Source: JBAVEL01 sp049587715
GTDB taxonomy: Bacteria > Bacteroidota > Ignavibacteria > UBA10030 > UBA6906
Assembly: GCA_049587715.1 (NCBI GenBank)
Contig: JBAVEL010000120.1
Span: 1-64,000, forward strand
Direction: 5' to 3'
Length of the DNA stretch: 64,000 nucleotides
Below are positions 27,819-35,233 of this stretch, in pieces. Below the pieces are notes generated by a model. It did no database searches, was not told the DNA's origin, and saw only the letters and a program-made list of their open reading frames with translations. The position numbers and the translations under genes were made by a program. How positions within the stretch are numbered: the first letter of the stretch is position 1; each line of letters opens with the position of its first letter.

Positions 27819-28676
27819 TCAGGAATTCTCCAGGCGGGTGATCAGGGCCTGCAGGAATGCGGCGAAGCGGCCGCGGACGCTCTGTCCCACCTGGGTAACT
27901 TCATCGTGGGACAGGGGGCGGGATGATAGACCCGTCGCCATGTTGGTGATGCAGGAGATTCCAGCCACCTCCATCCCATACGACGCCGCCAGGGCGGCCT
28001 CCATGACGGTGGACATGCCGACGGCATCGGCTCCCAGGAAGGCGAGCATCCGTATTTCCGACGCGGTTTCGTATGACGGACCTTTGACTCCGGCGTAGAT
28101 GCCGTCAGCCAGCGGGATCCCGAGGGAGAGGGCGGTGGAGGAGCCGAGATGCCACAGGTTCTCCGCGTAGGGCCCGATCCCCCGGGGGGTCCCGCAGCCG
28201 GGTGGCAGTCTCTCTCCCGTCAGATTGATCTGGTCCCGGATCATCATCAGATCCCCGGGGCCGAGAGAAGGATGGATCCCGCCTGCAGCGTTCGTGATGA
28301 TGAGGGTGGAGACCCCCATCGCAGCGGCAAGGTGAACCGGGTGCAGGACCTGCTCCAGATTCCCGCATTCGTAGAAGTGAATCCTGCCCTGGAATGCCAG
28401 GACCGGGCGACCGCCCACCTTCCCGAAGAGGAGTCTGCCCCGGTGCCCGGGCACGGTCTGAGGCACATACCCGGGGATATCCCCGACCGGAAAGGCCGTG
28501 ATGTCGTCCATCCCATCGGCGAAATCCCCCAGCCCCGACCCGAGGATGATGCCTGTCCGCCGCAGCGATCCGACGCGGGATCTCAGGAAAGCCGCTGAAG
28601 CAGCAACGGCTTTCCCGGGGGGAGAGCCCGCAAAGCCGGAGAACCGGTGTTCCGGAGAATCGGCAGGAGGGGCCAC
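27819..28676 (-). CDS. punA: Purine nucleoside phosphorylase (trimeric PNP/MTAP family)
   Basis: 285 residues. It splits purine nucleosides with phosphate into base and ribose-1-phosphate. TGIILGSGLGDFADG, VPGHRGRLLFGKVGGRPV, FQGRIHFYEC, ITNAAGGIHPSLGPGDLM and GPSYETASEIRMLAFLGADAVGMSTV are the trimeric (punA-type) signature. The start is GTG, 7 bases after the thymidine kinase stop, without a strong ribosome site at ideal distance, so translational coupling is likely. The roughly 30-residue N-terminal extension before LRSRVGSLRR is low in complexity and may be overcalled. Last gene of the seven-gene minus-strand operon. Confidence 0.93.
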   Translation of the reverse strand: MAPPADSPEHRFSGFAGSPPGKAVAASAAFLRSRVGSLRRTGIILGSGLGDFADGMDDITAFPVGDIPGYVPQTVPGHRGRLLFGKVGGRPVLAFQGRIHFYECGNLEQVLHPVHLAAAMGVSTLIITNAAGGIHPSLGPGDLMMIRDQINLTGERLPPGCGTPRGIGPYAENLWHLGSSTALSLGIPLADGIYAGVKGPSYETASEIRMLAFLGADAVGMSTVMEAALAASYGMEVAGISCITNMATGLSSRPLSHDEVTQVGQSVRGRFAAFLQALITRLENS

Positions 28677-28683
28677 TGGGGAC

Positions 28684-29268
28684 TCAGGCGGAGGCCTCCG
28701 GGGGTGGACGGAAACACCTCCGGCAGCGGGCTTCGTACGATTCCTTGGCCCCGATCATGACCCGCTCGTGCCCGGCGCTTGTCCGTTGGGTTCTGTCGGC
28801 CGGGTTGCCGCACACGACGCATATCGCCAAGGTTTTGGTAATGTATTCGGCCACAGCCAGGAGTTGAGGCATGGGCTCAAAAGGCCTGCCGCAGTAGTCC
28901 TGGTCCAGACCCGCAATGATGACCCGCTTGCCCCGATCCGCCAGTGCCTCCGCCGCCCGGACCAAACCTTTATCGAAGAACTGGCCTTCGTCAATCCCGA
29001 TAACTCGTGCATCTCCGGCGCGTTGGACCAGTTCCTCTGAGCCGGAAACGAGGCATGACTCCAGCTTCAGGTCGCTGTGGGAGACGATGTGGTCGATGCT
29101 GTATCGTGTGTCTATCCGGGGCTTGAATATTGCGACCTTCTGACGTGCGATCTGAGCGCGCCGGATCCTGCGGATCAGCTCCTCCGTCTTTCCGCTGAAC
29201 ATGCATCCGGCGATCACTTCGATCCAGCCCACATCCCGGGGGCTGTCGTGCAATGTGGGGATGGTCAC
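28684..29268 (-). CDS. tdk: Thymidine kinase (type II)
   Basis: 194 residues. It phosphorylates thymidine in nucleotide salvage. The P-loop is GCMFSGKTEELIRRI. VIGIDEGQFFD holds the catalytic Glu, and VIIAGLDQDYCGRPF follows. The zinc lasso has two CxxC pairs (CVVCG and CRRC) and ends in the usual basic tail. The start overlaps the cytidine deaminase stop as ATGA. Confidence 0.95.
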   Translation of the reverse strand: MTIPTLHDSPRDVGWIEVIAGCMFSGKTEELIRRIRRAQIARQKVAIFKPRIDTRYSIDHIVSHSDLKLESCLVSGSEELVQRAGDARVIGIDEGQFFDKGLVRAAEALADRGKRVIIAGLDQDYCGRPFEPMPQLLAVAEYITKTLAICVVCGNPADRTQRTSAGHERVMIGAKESYEARCRRCFRPPPEASA

Positions 29269-29684
29269 CGGCGTTTCCTTCCGCGGGCAAGCTGCTGCGG
29301 CCCGAAAGCATGAGGAAGGAGTTCATGCAATGGGTGGGTTCGAGAGGCACCGGCGGCATTGGCCAGGATCACTTCCAGGTCTCCTCCAAGCTCCAGAAGC
29401 ACCTGCCGGCAGGCCCCGCAGGGTGAGACGAAGGCGGGGGAATCCGTGGCGATGGCGATGGCACGGAAAGAGGAAAAACCCTCCGATCTGGCCTTGAACA
29501 TGGCGGTGCGCTCGGCACAGATGGTCAGTCCGAAGCTGCTGACCTCTATGTTGCATCCGGTGAAGATCCTCCCCCGGGAGGTAAGGAGCGCGGCTCCCAC
29601 CCGGAAGCGGGAATAAGGGCTGTGGGAACGGCCCCTGGCTTTGAGGGCTTCCCGAATGAGCGTACGCCTGACGTCGGCTTTCAT
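29265..29684 (-). CDS. cdd: Cytidine deaminase
   Basis: 139 residues, the tetrameric small form. It deaminates cytidine/deoxycytidine to uridine forms. FRVGAALLTSRGRIFTGCNI with ICAERTAMFKA gives the first zinc Cys and the catalytic Glu, and SPCGACRQVLLELGGD the other two zinc Cys. The ATG at 29684 fits family length. A TTG at 29711 that overlaps the upstream stop as TTGA is an alternative, adding nine residues. Neither has a clear ribosome site, which suggests coupling to the methyltransferase gene. Confidence 0.93.
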   Translation of the reverse strand: MKADVRRTLIREALKARGRSHSPYSRFRVGAALLTSRGRIFTGCNIEVSSFGLTICAERTAMFKARSEGFSSFRAIAIATDSPAFVSPCGACRQVLLELGGDLEVILANAAGASRTHPLHELLPHAFGPQQLARGRKRR

Positions 29685-29707
29685 GGCTTGTTGCGGAATA
29701 TATCCAT

Positions 29708-30562
29708 TCAAGCCGTTGGATGCAAACCCCCCGCGGAGGCCCCTGCGGCGGTCCTCCGGAAGACGGCCACATAATGGTCCCCCAGGGCATGAAACGGCCG
29801 GATCCCCGAGAGGAGGCGGTCCGCCTCCTCCAGCAGGGGCAGCAGGCGGCCGAGCCGTCTCCTGGCCCGGTCGGATGTGGGGGGAGGGGTGAGGATGTTC
29901 AATCCCAGCGTGCGTTCGTGCACGAAGGCATCCCCCAGCCGACGCCGGAGCTCCCCGGGTGAGTGGTAGAAGACCGTGAAATGGCGCTCCGCCACTCTTG
30001 CGGGGAAAGACCCCCGAAGCCGGCGGAGGGCGCGCCCGACATCGCCGGAGGCCAGAGAGGAGGCCGTTTCCCAGAGGCAGAATCTGCCCATCAGCCCGAG
30101 CGCGAGCGGAGCTCCGGGGGGAAGGAGGAGCGCCAGCGGGTGGAGGAGCGGCCGGATATCCGCCAGGCAGTTCAATCCTCCGAGGTTCGAGAATATCCCG
30201 TCGAAACGGGTGCCGACGAGGTCCTCCAGACGCTCCAGGGGGAGGACCTGAGTGGAGATCATGGCCTCGAGGCCCTCCGCATACGCCTTCTCCCTGACCA
30301 GGGAGATCATGCGGGGGGCCCCGTCTGTGGCCATCACATGCACACCCCCGCGGGCAAGGGCGATGGCGTCCGTTCCCGTCCCGCAGTTGAGTTCCAGAAC
30401 CCTGCTCCCGGGGGGGAACAGCCCCCTGAGGAGCTCGTGAACCCGGAGGCGGAGCAGAGGTGTCCCGGGACCTGCTTCGAAATGTGCGTCGTAGGAGGCG
30501 GCCGCGGCCTCGAAAGCCGCCCGGGCTCCCCTCCCGGGTGTTTGGGGTTCAGGACTGGACAT
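29708..30562 (-). CDS. Class I SAM-dependent methyltransferase of unknown substrate
   Basis: 284 residues. The SAM-binding motif I is VLELNCGTGTDAIALA (residues 55-70), followed by the acidic end of strand 2 in HVMATDGAPRMI and a motif-IV-like DGIFSNLGGLNCL. An N-terminal ARAAFEAAAASYDAHF resembles UbiE/BioC-type caps. The substrate is unknown. It overlaps the upstream radical SAM gene by 14 bases and nearly touches cdd, so it is made with both; a role in the same modification pathway as the radical SAM proteins is inferred. Confidence 0.85.
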   Translation of the reverse strand: MSSPEPQTPGRGARAAFEAAAASYDAHFEAGPGTPLLRLRVHELLRGLFPPGSRVLELNCGTGTDAIALARGGVHVMATDGAPRMISLVREKAYAEGLEAMISTQVLPLERLEDLVGTRFDGIFSNLGGLNCLADIRPLLHPLALLLPPGAPLALGLMGRFCLWETASSLASGDVGRALRRLRGSFPARVAERHFTVFYHSPGELRRRLGDAFVHERTLGLNILTPPPTSDRARRRLGRLLPLLEEADRLLSGIRPFHALGDHYVAVFRRTAAGASAGGLHPTA

Positions 30563-31940
30563 GGCGCGTGAGCTGCATGCCCAGGCGGGCCGCCCGGGCT
30601 TTCAGGAAGGGGCCCGCCGCGGCAAGAAAACCCGCCGTTGGCTGCGCGCGGAGCTTCCGACAGGCGACTTCATTCGTGAGGAAGCGCGCTGCGAACCAGT
30701 AGAAGAGCCTTGAGTGCCGGCCCGCAAACCCCGTCCTCCGGTCGGATGTCCGTCCCCAGGAGCCCGCCTGATGCAGACGGTCCGCCACCTCCCGGTGGAA
30801 AGGGGTGCCCCTGATCGGATAGGCGAGGGTGGTCAGGAACGCATCGGGAGCCGCTTCGACCAGATGAGCCACGGTCTCGTCTATGTCGCGCATGGTTTCC
30901 CCGGTGTAGCCGAGCATCACAAAGAGCCCCGTCTGAATTCCGAGCTCACGTGCCTGCTTGGTCACAGACCGTATCCGGTCCGCGCGCACCCCTCTGTGCA
31001 TCGCGTCCAGAATCCGCTGGGATCCGCTCTCGGAGCCGTACCAGATCCGTTTCGCCCCCATGGCAGCCAGCGTCTTCAGGATGTCCCCGTCCAGGCGATC
31101 GGCCCTGCTGATGCACTCAAACGGAACCCGGAGCCCGCGCCGTCCCGTCTCTTCATGGAATGAACGTATCCATCCGTGATGGATCGTGAATACATCGTCG
31201 GCGAACCAGAGCATGTCCGGACGGTATGCCTTCAGGATGCCTTCCACCTCGTCCGCAACGGCTGCAGGGGACCTCCGCCTGTGGGTCTCCCCGAACACGC
31301 CCCGGCTGCACCATGCGCATTCAAACGGGCATCCACGGGCGGTGATCAGGGAGACGGAACCCGCCCCGTGATGCTCCCGCCAGCTCCGGAGATACCTGGG
31401 GATGTCCACCGCCTCCCGGTCGGGCAACGGAAGCGAATCCAGATCCCGGATCCTGTCGCGCGGGGGCGTGTGCAGAACCCGCCCCTCCGCACCCCGATAG
31501 GCGATCCCCCGGATGTGTTCGAGACCCTCGGGCCCGTGCCGGAGAAGATGCGGGAGCAACTCGGTTATGGTTTCCTCGCCCTCTCCCAGAACGCACACAT
31601 CCGCTCCGCTCTGCAGGTACTCCGCCTCCGAGCAGAAGACATCCGGCCCCCCCACCACGGTGATGCACCGCCGGGACCTGCACTCCCGGAGCATGGTGAC
31701 CGCGCGGCGCCGCGTCATGAGGTTCACGGAAATCCCGACGACCCGCGGCGCGGTCCGCCGCAACAGATCGCTGAAATCCCGCGGCCTTGCGAACGTGGCG
31801 TCAAAGACCCGCAGCTCACATCCCGCCCGTTTCAGATACGCGGAGAGGTGCAGGATCCCCAGAGGGGGATACGGGCGCATCACCCGGCGCTCCGCCGCAT
31901 CCTCCCGGAGGTGATATGCGTGGGTGAGGAGAAGATCCAT
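30549..31940 (-). CDS. B12-binding-type radical SAM protein (second of a tandem pair)
   Basis: 463 residues. The N-terminal about 150 residues look like the cobalamin-binding Rossmann-type domain of this class (YPPLGILHLSAYLKRAG, VVGISVN, VVGGPDVFCSEAEYL, GEGEETITELLPHLL), although the DxHxxG cobalamin-ligand motif is not seen. The radical SAM cluster cysteines are Cys204, Cys208 and Cys211 in ARGCPFECAWCSR. GYTGETMRDIDETV and the LTTLAYPIRGTPFH region follow. ATG 31940 was chosen; a TTG at 31949 would form a TTGA overlap with the upstream gene. It is a paralogue of the preceding gene with the same architecture. The substrate is unknown. Confidence 0.88.
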   Translation of the reverse strand: MDLLLTHAYHLREDAAERRVMRPYPPLGILHLSAYLKRAGCELRVFDATFARPRDFSDLLRRTAPRVVGISVNLMTRRRAVTMLRECRSRRCITVVGGPDVFCSEAEYLQSGADVCVLGEGEETITELLPHLLRHGPEGLEHIRGIAYRGAEGRVLHTPPRDRIRDLDSLPLPDREAVDIPRYLRSWREHHGAGSVSLITARGCPFECAWCSRGVFGETHRRRSPAAVADEVEGILKAYRPDMLWFADDVFTIHHGWIRSFHEETGRRGLRVPFECISRADRLDGDILKTLAAMGAKRIWYGSESGSQRILDAMHRGVRADRIRSVTKQARELGIQTGLFVMLGYTGETMRDIDETVAHLVEAAPDAFLTTLAYPIRGTPFHREVADRLHQAGSWGRTSDRRTGFAGRHSRLFYWFAARFLTNEVACRKLRAQPTAGFLAAAGPFLKARAARLGMQLTRHVQS

Positions 31941-31945
31941 CTCTC

Positions 31946-33448
31946 TCAACCCGACGGGCTCTGTTCCAGCCGTACGAGCTCCCGCCGGACGCGGGAGAGG
32001 GTGGCGGTGTGGTATGCCCCGGAAAGCAGGGCTCTCAGGGTTCGCAGGGGCGGCTCCGGCAGGATCTCCCGTCGTCGGGCGAGGCGGGCCCCGGCATGCC
32101 AGATACGGAATCGCTTGTGGGTGAAGCGGTGGAGGATCCGGTAGTAGTCGGGCGGGTAGGTCCCTGCGAACATGATGGCCAGGTCCCTGCTGTCCTCCCA
32201 GTTGCGCTTCGCGCCCATCTGCCGCCGCACCGTTTCATGGAACTTCGTCCCCGGGAGCGGATATGAAACCGAGATCCCGATCTCGTCGGGGAGGCAGGTG
32301 CGCACCATCGCAAGGGTACGGTCTATATCTTCCCGCGTCTCACCGGGATACCCGTACTGGAGGAAGAAGCCCGTCCGGATGCCCGCGGCGCGGAGTCCTT
32401 GGGCGGCCTGCCGGATCTGTTCCACGGTGATTCCCTTCTCCATGGCGTCCAGAATTTTCTGGGACCCGGATTCCGCGCCCATCCAGACCGAGGCACAGCC
32501 GGCCCGTGCGAGGTTTCCGATGGCATCCTCCCGGAGCAGAAGGTCGGCGCGGGCCAGACACTTGAACGGAATGACCGCCTGCCGCCGGACCACCTCCTCG
32601 CTGAAGGATGCAACCCATCCGGGCTTCAGCCCGAAAATGTCGTCGCAGAACCAGAGATGGTCCGGTCGGGCGGTTTCCCTCAGATGGAGCATCTCATCCA
32701 CCACGTTTGCGGGGGTCCGCGTGTTGTACACCTGCCCGTACAACGGCTTCGCACACCAGTTGCAGTGATAGGGACAGCCGCGCGTGGTAACCATGTTGAG
32801 CGAGAAGCGGCCGTGCCGGCTCCATGCCCTCCGGTACCGGTTCAGATCCAGGAGGTCCCGCGCGGGGAAGGGAAGGGAATCCAGGTCCTTGATGACGGCC
32901 CGGGCGGGGGTCCGGTGCACCGCTCCGTCGCGAAGAAACGCCAGGCCCGGGGTTTTTTCGGGATCCCCCTGCGCCCGGAGAAGGCACCGGAGGAGGTCCG
33001 CCAGCGTGCGTTCCCCCTCACCGCAGAGAACGTAGTCGGCGCCGTGGGCCGCGTAATCCTCCAGATGGTCCACAGGGTCCGATCCGTGGACAACCACCCG
33101 GCATCCCGCGGCCCGGCCGATGGCCGCCATGGCGAACGCGGCCTGCCGCATCCGCCGCAAGCACATCTTGGTAAGATAGTTGAAGTCGTCGTCGTAGATG
33201 ACGAGCACCCGGGGACGGTCGCGCTGCAGCACCGCGCGCAGCTCCTGCTCGCTTCCGGCAAGCATGCTGTCGAAAAGGCCCACGGAGAAACCCGCCGCCC
33301 GGGCCACCGCACATGCATACAACGTCCCGAGGGGGGGATACGGCATCATGGCTTCCTCCTCCTTGGGGTCGAAGCTCAGGAAGTAAGAGTGGGTGAAGAG
33401 AACATCGATGGGAGATCTCCCCCCGCGTGCGCCTTCAGACGAGGCCAT
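31946..33448 (-). CDS. B12-binding-type radical SAM protein (first of a tandem pair)
   Basis: 500 residues with the same plan as its downstream neighbour. The N-terminal B12-binding-like domain (about 14-160) has YPPLGTLYACAVARAAG, RPRVLVIYDDDFN, VVVHGSDP and LCGEGERTLADLL. The cluster motif TTRGCPYHCNWCAK uses Cys225, Cys229 and Cys232. WFCDDIFGLKPGWVASFSEE, WMGAESGSQKILDAMEKG and GYPGETREDIDRTL continue the SAM barrel. It starts inside the nucleotidyltransferase gene (14-base overlap). The ATG at 33448 fits the family N terminus; the longer open frame upstream is antisense-like read-through of the overlapping gene in another frame. Confidence 0.88.
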   Translation of the reverse strand: MASSEGARGGRSPIDVLFTHSYFLSFDPKEEEAMMPYPPLGTLYACAVARAAGFSVGLFDSMLAGSEQELRAVLQRDRPRVLVIYDDDFNYLTKMCLRRMRQAAFAMAAIGRAAGCRVVVHGSDPVDHLEDYAAHGADYVLCGEGERTLADLLRCLLRAQGDPEKTPGLAFLRDGAVHRTPARAVIKDLDSLPFPARDLLDLNRYRRAWSRHGRFSLNMVTTRGCPYHCNWCAKPLYGQVYNTRTPANVVDEMLHLRETARPDHLWFCDDIFGLKPGWVASFSEEVVRRQAVIPFKCLARADLLLREDAIGNLARAGCASVWMGAESGSQKILDAMEKGITVEQIRQAAQGLRAAGIRTGFFLQYGYPGETREDIDRTLAMVRTCLPDEIGISVSYPLPGTKFHETVRRQMGAKRNWEDSRDLAIMFAGTYPPDYYRILHRFTHKRFRIWHAGARLARRREILPEPPLRTLRALLSGAYHTATLSRVRRELVRLEQSPSG

Positions 33449-34352
33449 GATCCCTGAGGCGGGCGTTGTACAAGCGGAGAATCCGTTCCTGGAAGTTGCC
33501 GACGTGCGCCCTCGATTCCCCCCGTGTGCTGCGGAATACCCTCTCGTGGGTGGCCGTGTCGTACCCGGGATATCGATGCTTCCAGTGCCGCTTCGTCCGC
33601 CCCTGGAGGAAGCAGTCCAGCCGGTTGCAGGGGAGAAGGGCCAGCAACCCTTCCAGGGCCCGCTGGATCCGGCTCCGGGGGCCGGGAGCGCTTCGGGGAG
33701 GAAAGAACCGGCCTCGCATGTTGGGGAGGTAGCCGTAGAGCCAGGCATTCGCCTCACGGTACGCCTCCAGCAGGGGGGGGTTGACCAGCGGGACGAGCGT
33801 GGCAATCTCGATCGCGCAGAAGATGTTCTGCTCATCCAGGCGCAGGTGGTCGGCCGCGATGAAGGAATTGAGGCAGAAGTACTTCCTGCTGTTCAGGAGG
33901 AACACCTTCTTGAAGAGAATCAACAGGGTGCGTGCAATCCACACCCTTCCCGGCTCCGTGATGATGAAGAAATCCACGTCGCTTCCGTCGTCGGTGGCGT
34001 TCTTGGAGAGGTCTCCCGAAACGAATACGCCCCGCACGAATGGAAAGCGCCGGATGAGGGCGGCAGCCTTCCGGGCACGGGGCCAGAGGATCTCGGCGTG
34101 ACGCTGCCGGGCCAGGCGGCGCCTCACCTGGGGGGCGCCCCCTCCGGGGGGGAAGTAGAAGCCGCATTCCTCGCCCACGCGCCCCTGGGCGGCAAGGGCC
34201 CGCAAACGGCGTTCGAAATCGCCGAAGGAGAGGGAATCGGAGGGAAGAAAGAGATACAGCTCCACGACCGTGAGCGGATGGGCCCAGAGATCGAAGTAGA
34301 GCAGGGTCCCGAGAACATCCCCGGGGAGGCCGGCCATCGGGCGTTGTCGCAT
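33435..34352 (-). CDS. Nucleotidyltransferase-fold protein heading the radical SAM operon
   Basis: 305 residues. A helical N-terminal region (about 10-90) resembles a winged helix. A minimal Pol-beta-type nucleotidyltransferase core follows: VRGVFVSGDLSKNATDDGSDVDFFIIT, read in parts as GVFVSGDLSKN (about 108-118) and SDVDFFI (Asp125 and Asp127, metal ligands). The C-terminal part is helical (LLILFKKVFLLNSRKYFCLN, EIATLVPLVNPPLLEAYREA). The SGDLSKN turn replaces the usual GSxxxG. Target unknown; nucleotidylation of a protein or small molecule is possible but not shown. First gene of the operon, with its own promoter. Confidence 0.78.
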   Translation of the reverse strand: MRQRPMAGLPGDVLGTLLYFDLWAHPLTVVELYLFLPSDSLSFGDFERRLRALAAQGRVGEECGFYFPPGGGAPQVRRRLARQRHAEILWPRARKAAALIRRFPFVRGVFVSGDLSKNATDDGSDVDFFIITEPGRVWIARTLLILFKKVFLLNSRKYFCLNSFIAADHLRLDEQNIFCAIEIATLVPLVNPPLLEAYREANAWLYGYLPNMRGRFFPPRSAPGPRSRIQRALEGLLALLPCNRLDCFLQGRTKRHWKHRYPGYDTATHERVFRSTRGESRAHVGNFQERILRLYNARLRDHGLV

Positions 34353-34384
34353 GTTCTATGTGGAAGAGCGTCTGAACGCCCCTG

Positions 34385-34413
34385 AATATGCGAAGAATCC
34401 TCATGCGGCGCAA
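34385..34413 (-). promoter_or_regulatory. Predicted promoter of the nucleotidyltransferase/radical SAM operon
   Basis: Minus strand: TTGCGC (34413-34408), 17-base spacer, CATATT (34390-34385). The predicted start near 34378 leaves about 26 bases of leader. No Shine-Dalgarno is visible before the ATG. Confidence 0.5.
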
Positions 34414-34421
34414 CGGCCTGT

Positions 34422-34450
34422 TTGAGATTGAGGCGGCCGTTGATTATATT
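34422..34450 (+). promoter_or_regulatory. Predicted promoter giving a near-leaderless PASTA-protein mRNA
   Basis: TTGAGA (34422-34427), 17-base spacer, TATATT (34445-34450). The predicted transcription start near 34457 is about 6 bases before the ATG at 34463, and no Shine-Dalgarno is present. Confidence 0.62.
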
Positions 34451-34462
34451 CGCTTGCCTCAC

Positions 34463-35233
34463 ATGCCGCCGCACGCCCGCACACGCTCGGGGGCTCGCCG
34501 CTCCCTCCTCTGGATCATTCTCCCCGTTCTCAGCTTCGTTCTCTTCAATTCGGTGTTCATGCCTCTGTATGTGCACCGGGGCGGGACTCTTCCGGTCCCA
34601 TCCCTGACAGGGTTTCGCCTGGACGAGGCCCGGCAGGTCCTGGACTCGCTGGGCCTGGAAGCGGCCTCGGGCGGGACCCGCCCCGATCCCGATGCGCCCC
34701 CGGGGGTGGTGGTGGCCCAGAATCCTCCGGCGGATGCGATCGTCCGCCATGGGAGGCGCATCTACCTGACGGTGAGCGGGGGGGAGACACTGGTAGGGGT
34801 TCCGCGCCTCCGCGGTCTTTCCACCCGGGACATGCGCTTCGCCCTCGAACGGACGGGCCTGCGGCTGGGGTCGGTGGAATACGCTCCCTCCGACAGCTAC
34901 CCGGAACACACGGTGATCGCCCAGTCCGTGCCGACGGACAGCAGGGTTGCAAGGGGAACCGCGGTCGGGGTTACCGTCAGCACGGGGAAACAGGCCCTGA
35001 ACGTCATGGTGCCCGATCTCACAGGGAGAACCCTCGGCGAGGCCGGACGGCTCCTCGCTGAGCGGGGGCTGCGCATCGGAACCATCAGCAGACAGCCCAG
35101 CTATGATCTGCTGCCCAACACCGTTGTGGACCAGTTTCCGCGGGCGGGCCAGGCGGCGGCTCAGGGCGCCTCCGTGGACTTGTTCGTCGTCCGGGCCGGA
35201 AAGCCGCAGGACGAATGGGAGAAATCGCCGTGA
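34463..35233 (+). CDS. Membrane-anchored PASTA-domain protein without a kinase
   Basis: 256 residues: short cytoplasmic basic N terminus, one transmembrane helix (about 14-36, LLWIILPVLSFVLFNSVFM), then three PASTA domains (about 44-108, 110-178, 180-247) outside the membrane. Each repeat has the VPxLxGxxxxxARxxLxxxGL pattern, for example VPSLTGFRLDEARQVLDSLG. PASTA domains bind peptidoglycan fragments in Ser/Thr kinases and penicillin-binding proteins. Here no kinase or transpeptidase is fused, so it may be an envelope sensor or anchor. The start was set by the promoter position. It overlaps rpe by 19 bases. Confidence 0.86.
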   Translation: MPPHARTRSGARRSLLWIILPVLSFVLFNSVFMPLYVHRGGTLPVPSLTGFRLDEARQVLDSLGLEAASGGTRPDPDAPPGVVVAQNPPADAIVRHGRRIYLTVSGGETLVGVPRLRGLSTRDMRFALERTGLRLGSVEYAPSDSYPEHTVIAQSVPTDSRVARGTAVGVTVSTGKQALNVMVPDLTGRTLGEAGRLLAERGLRIGTISRQPSYDLLPNTVVDQFPRAGQAAAQGASVDLFVVRAGKPQDEWEKSP

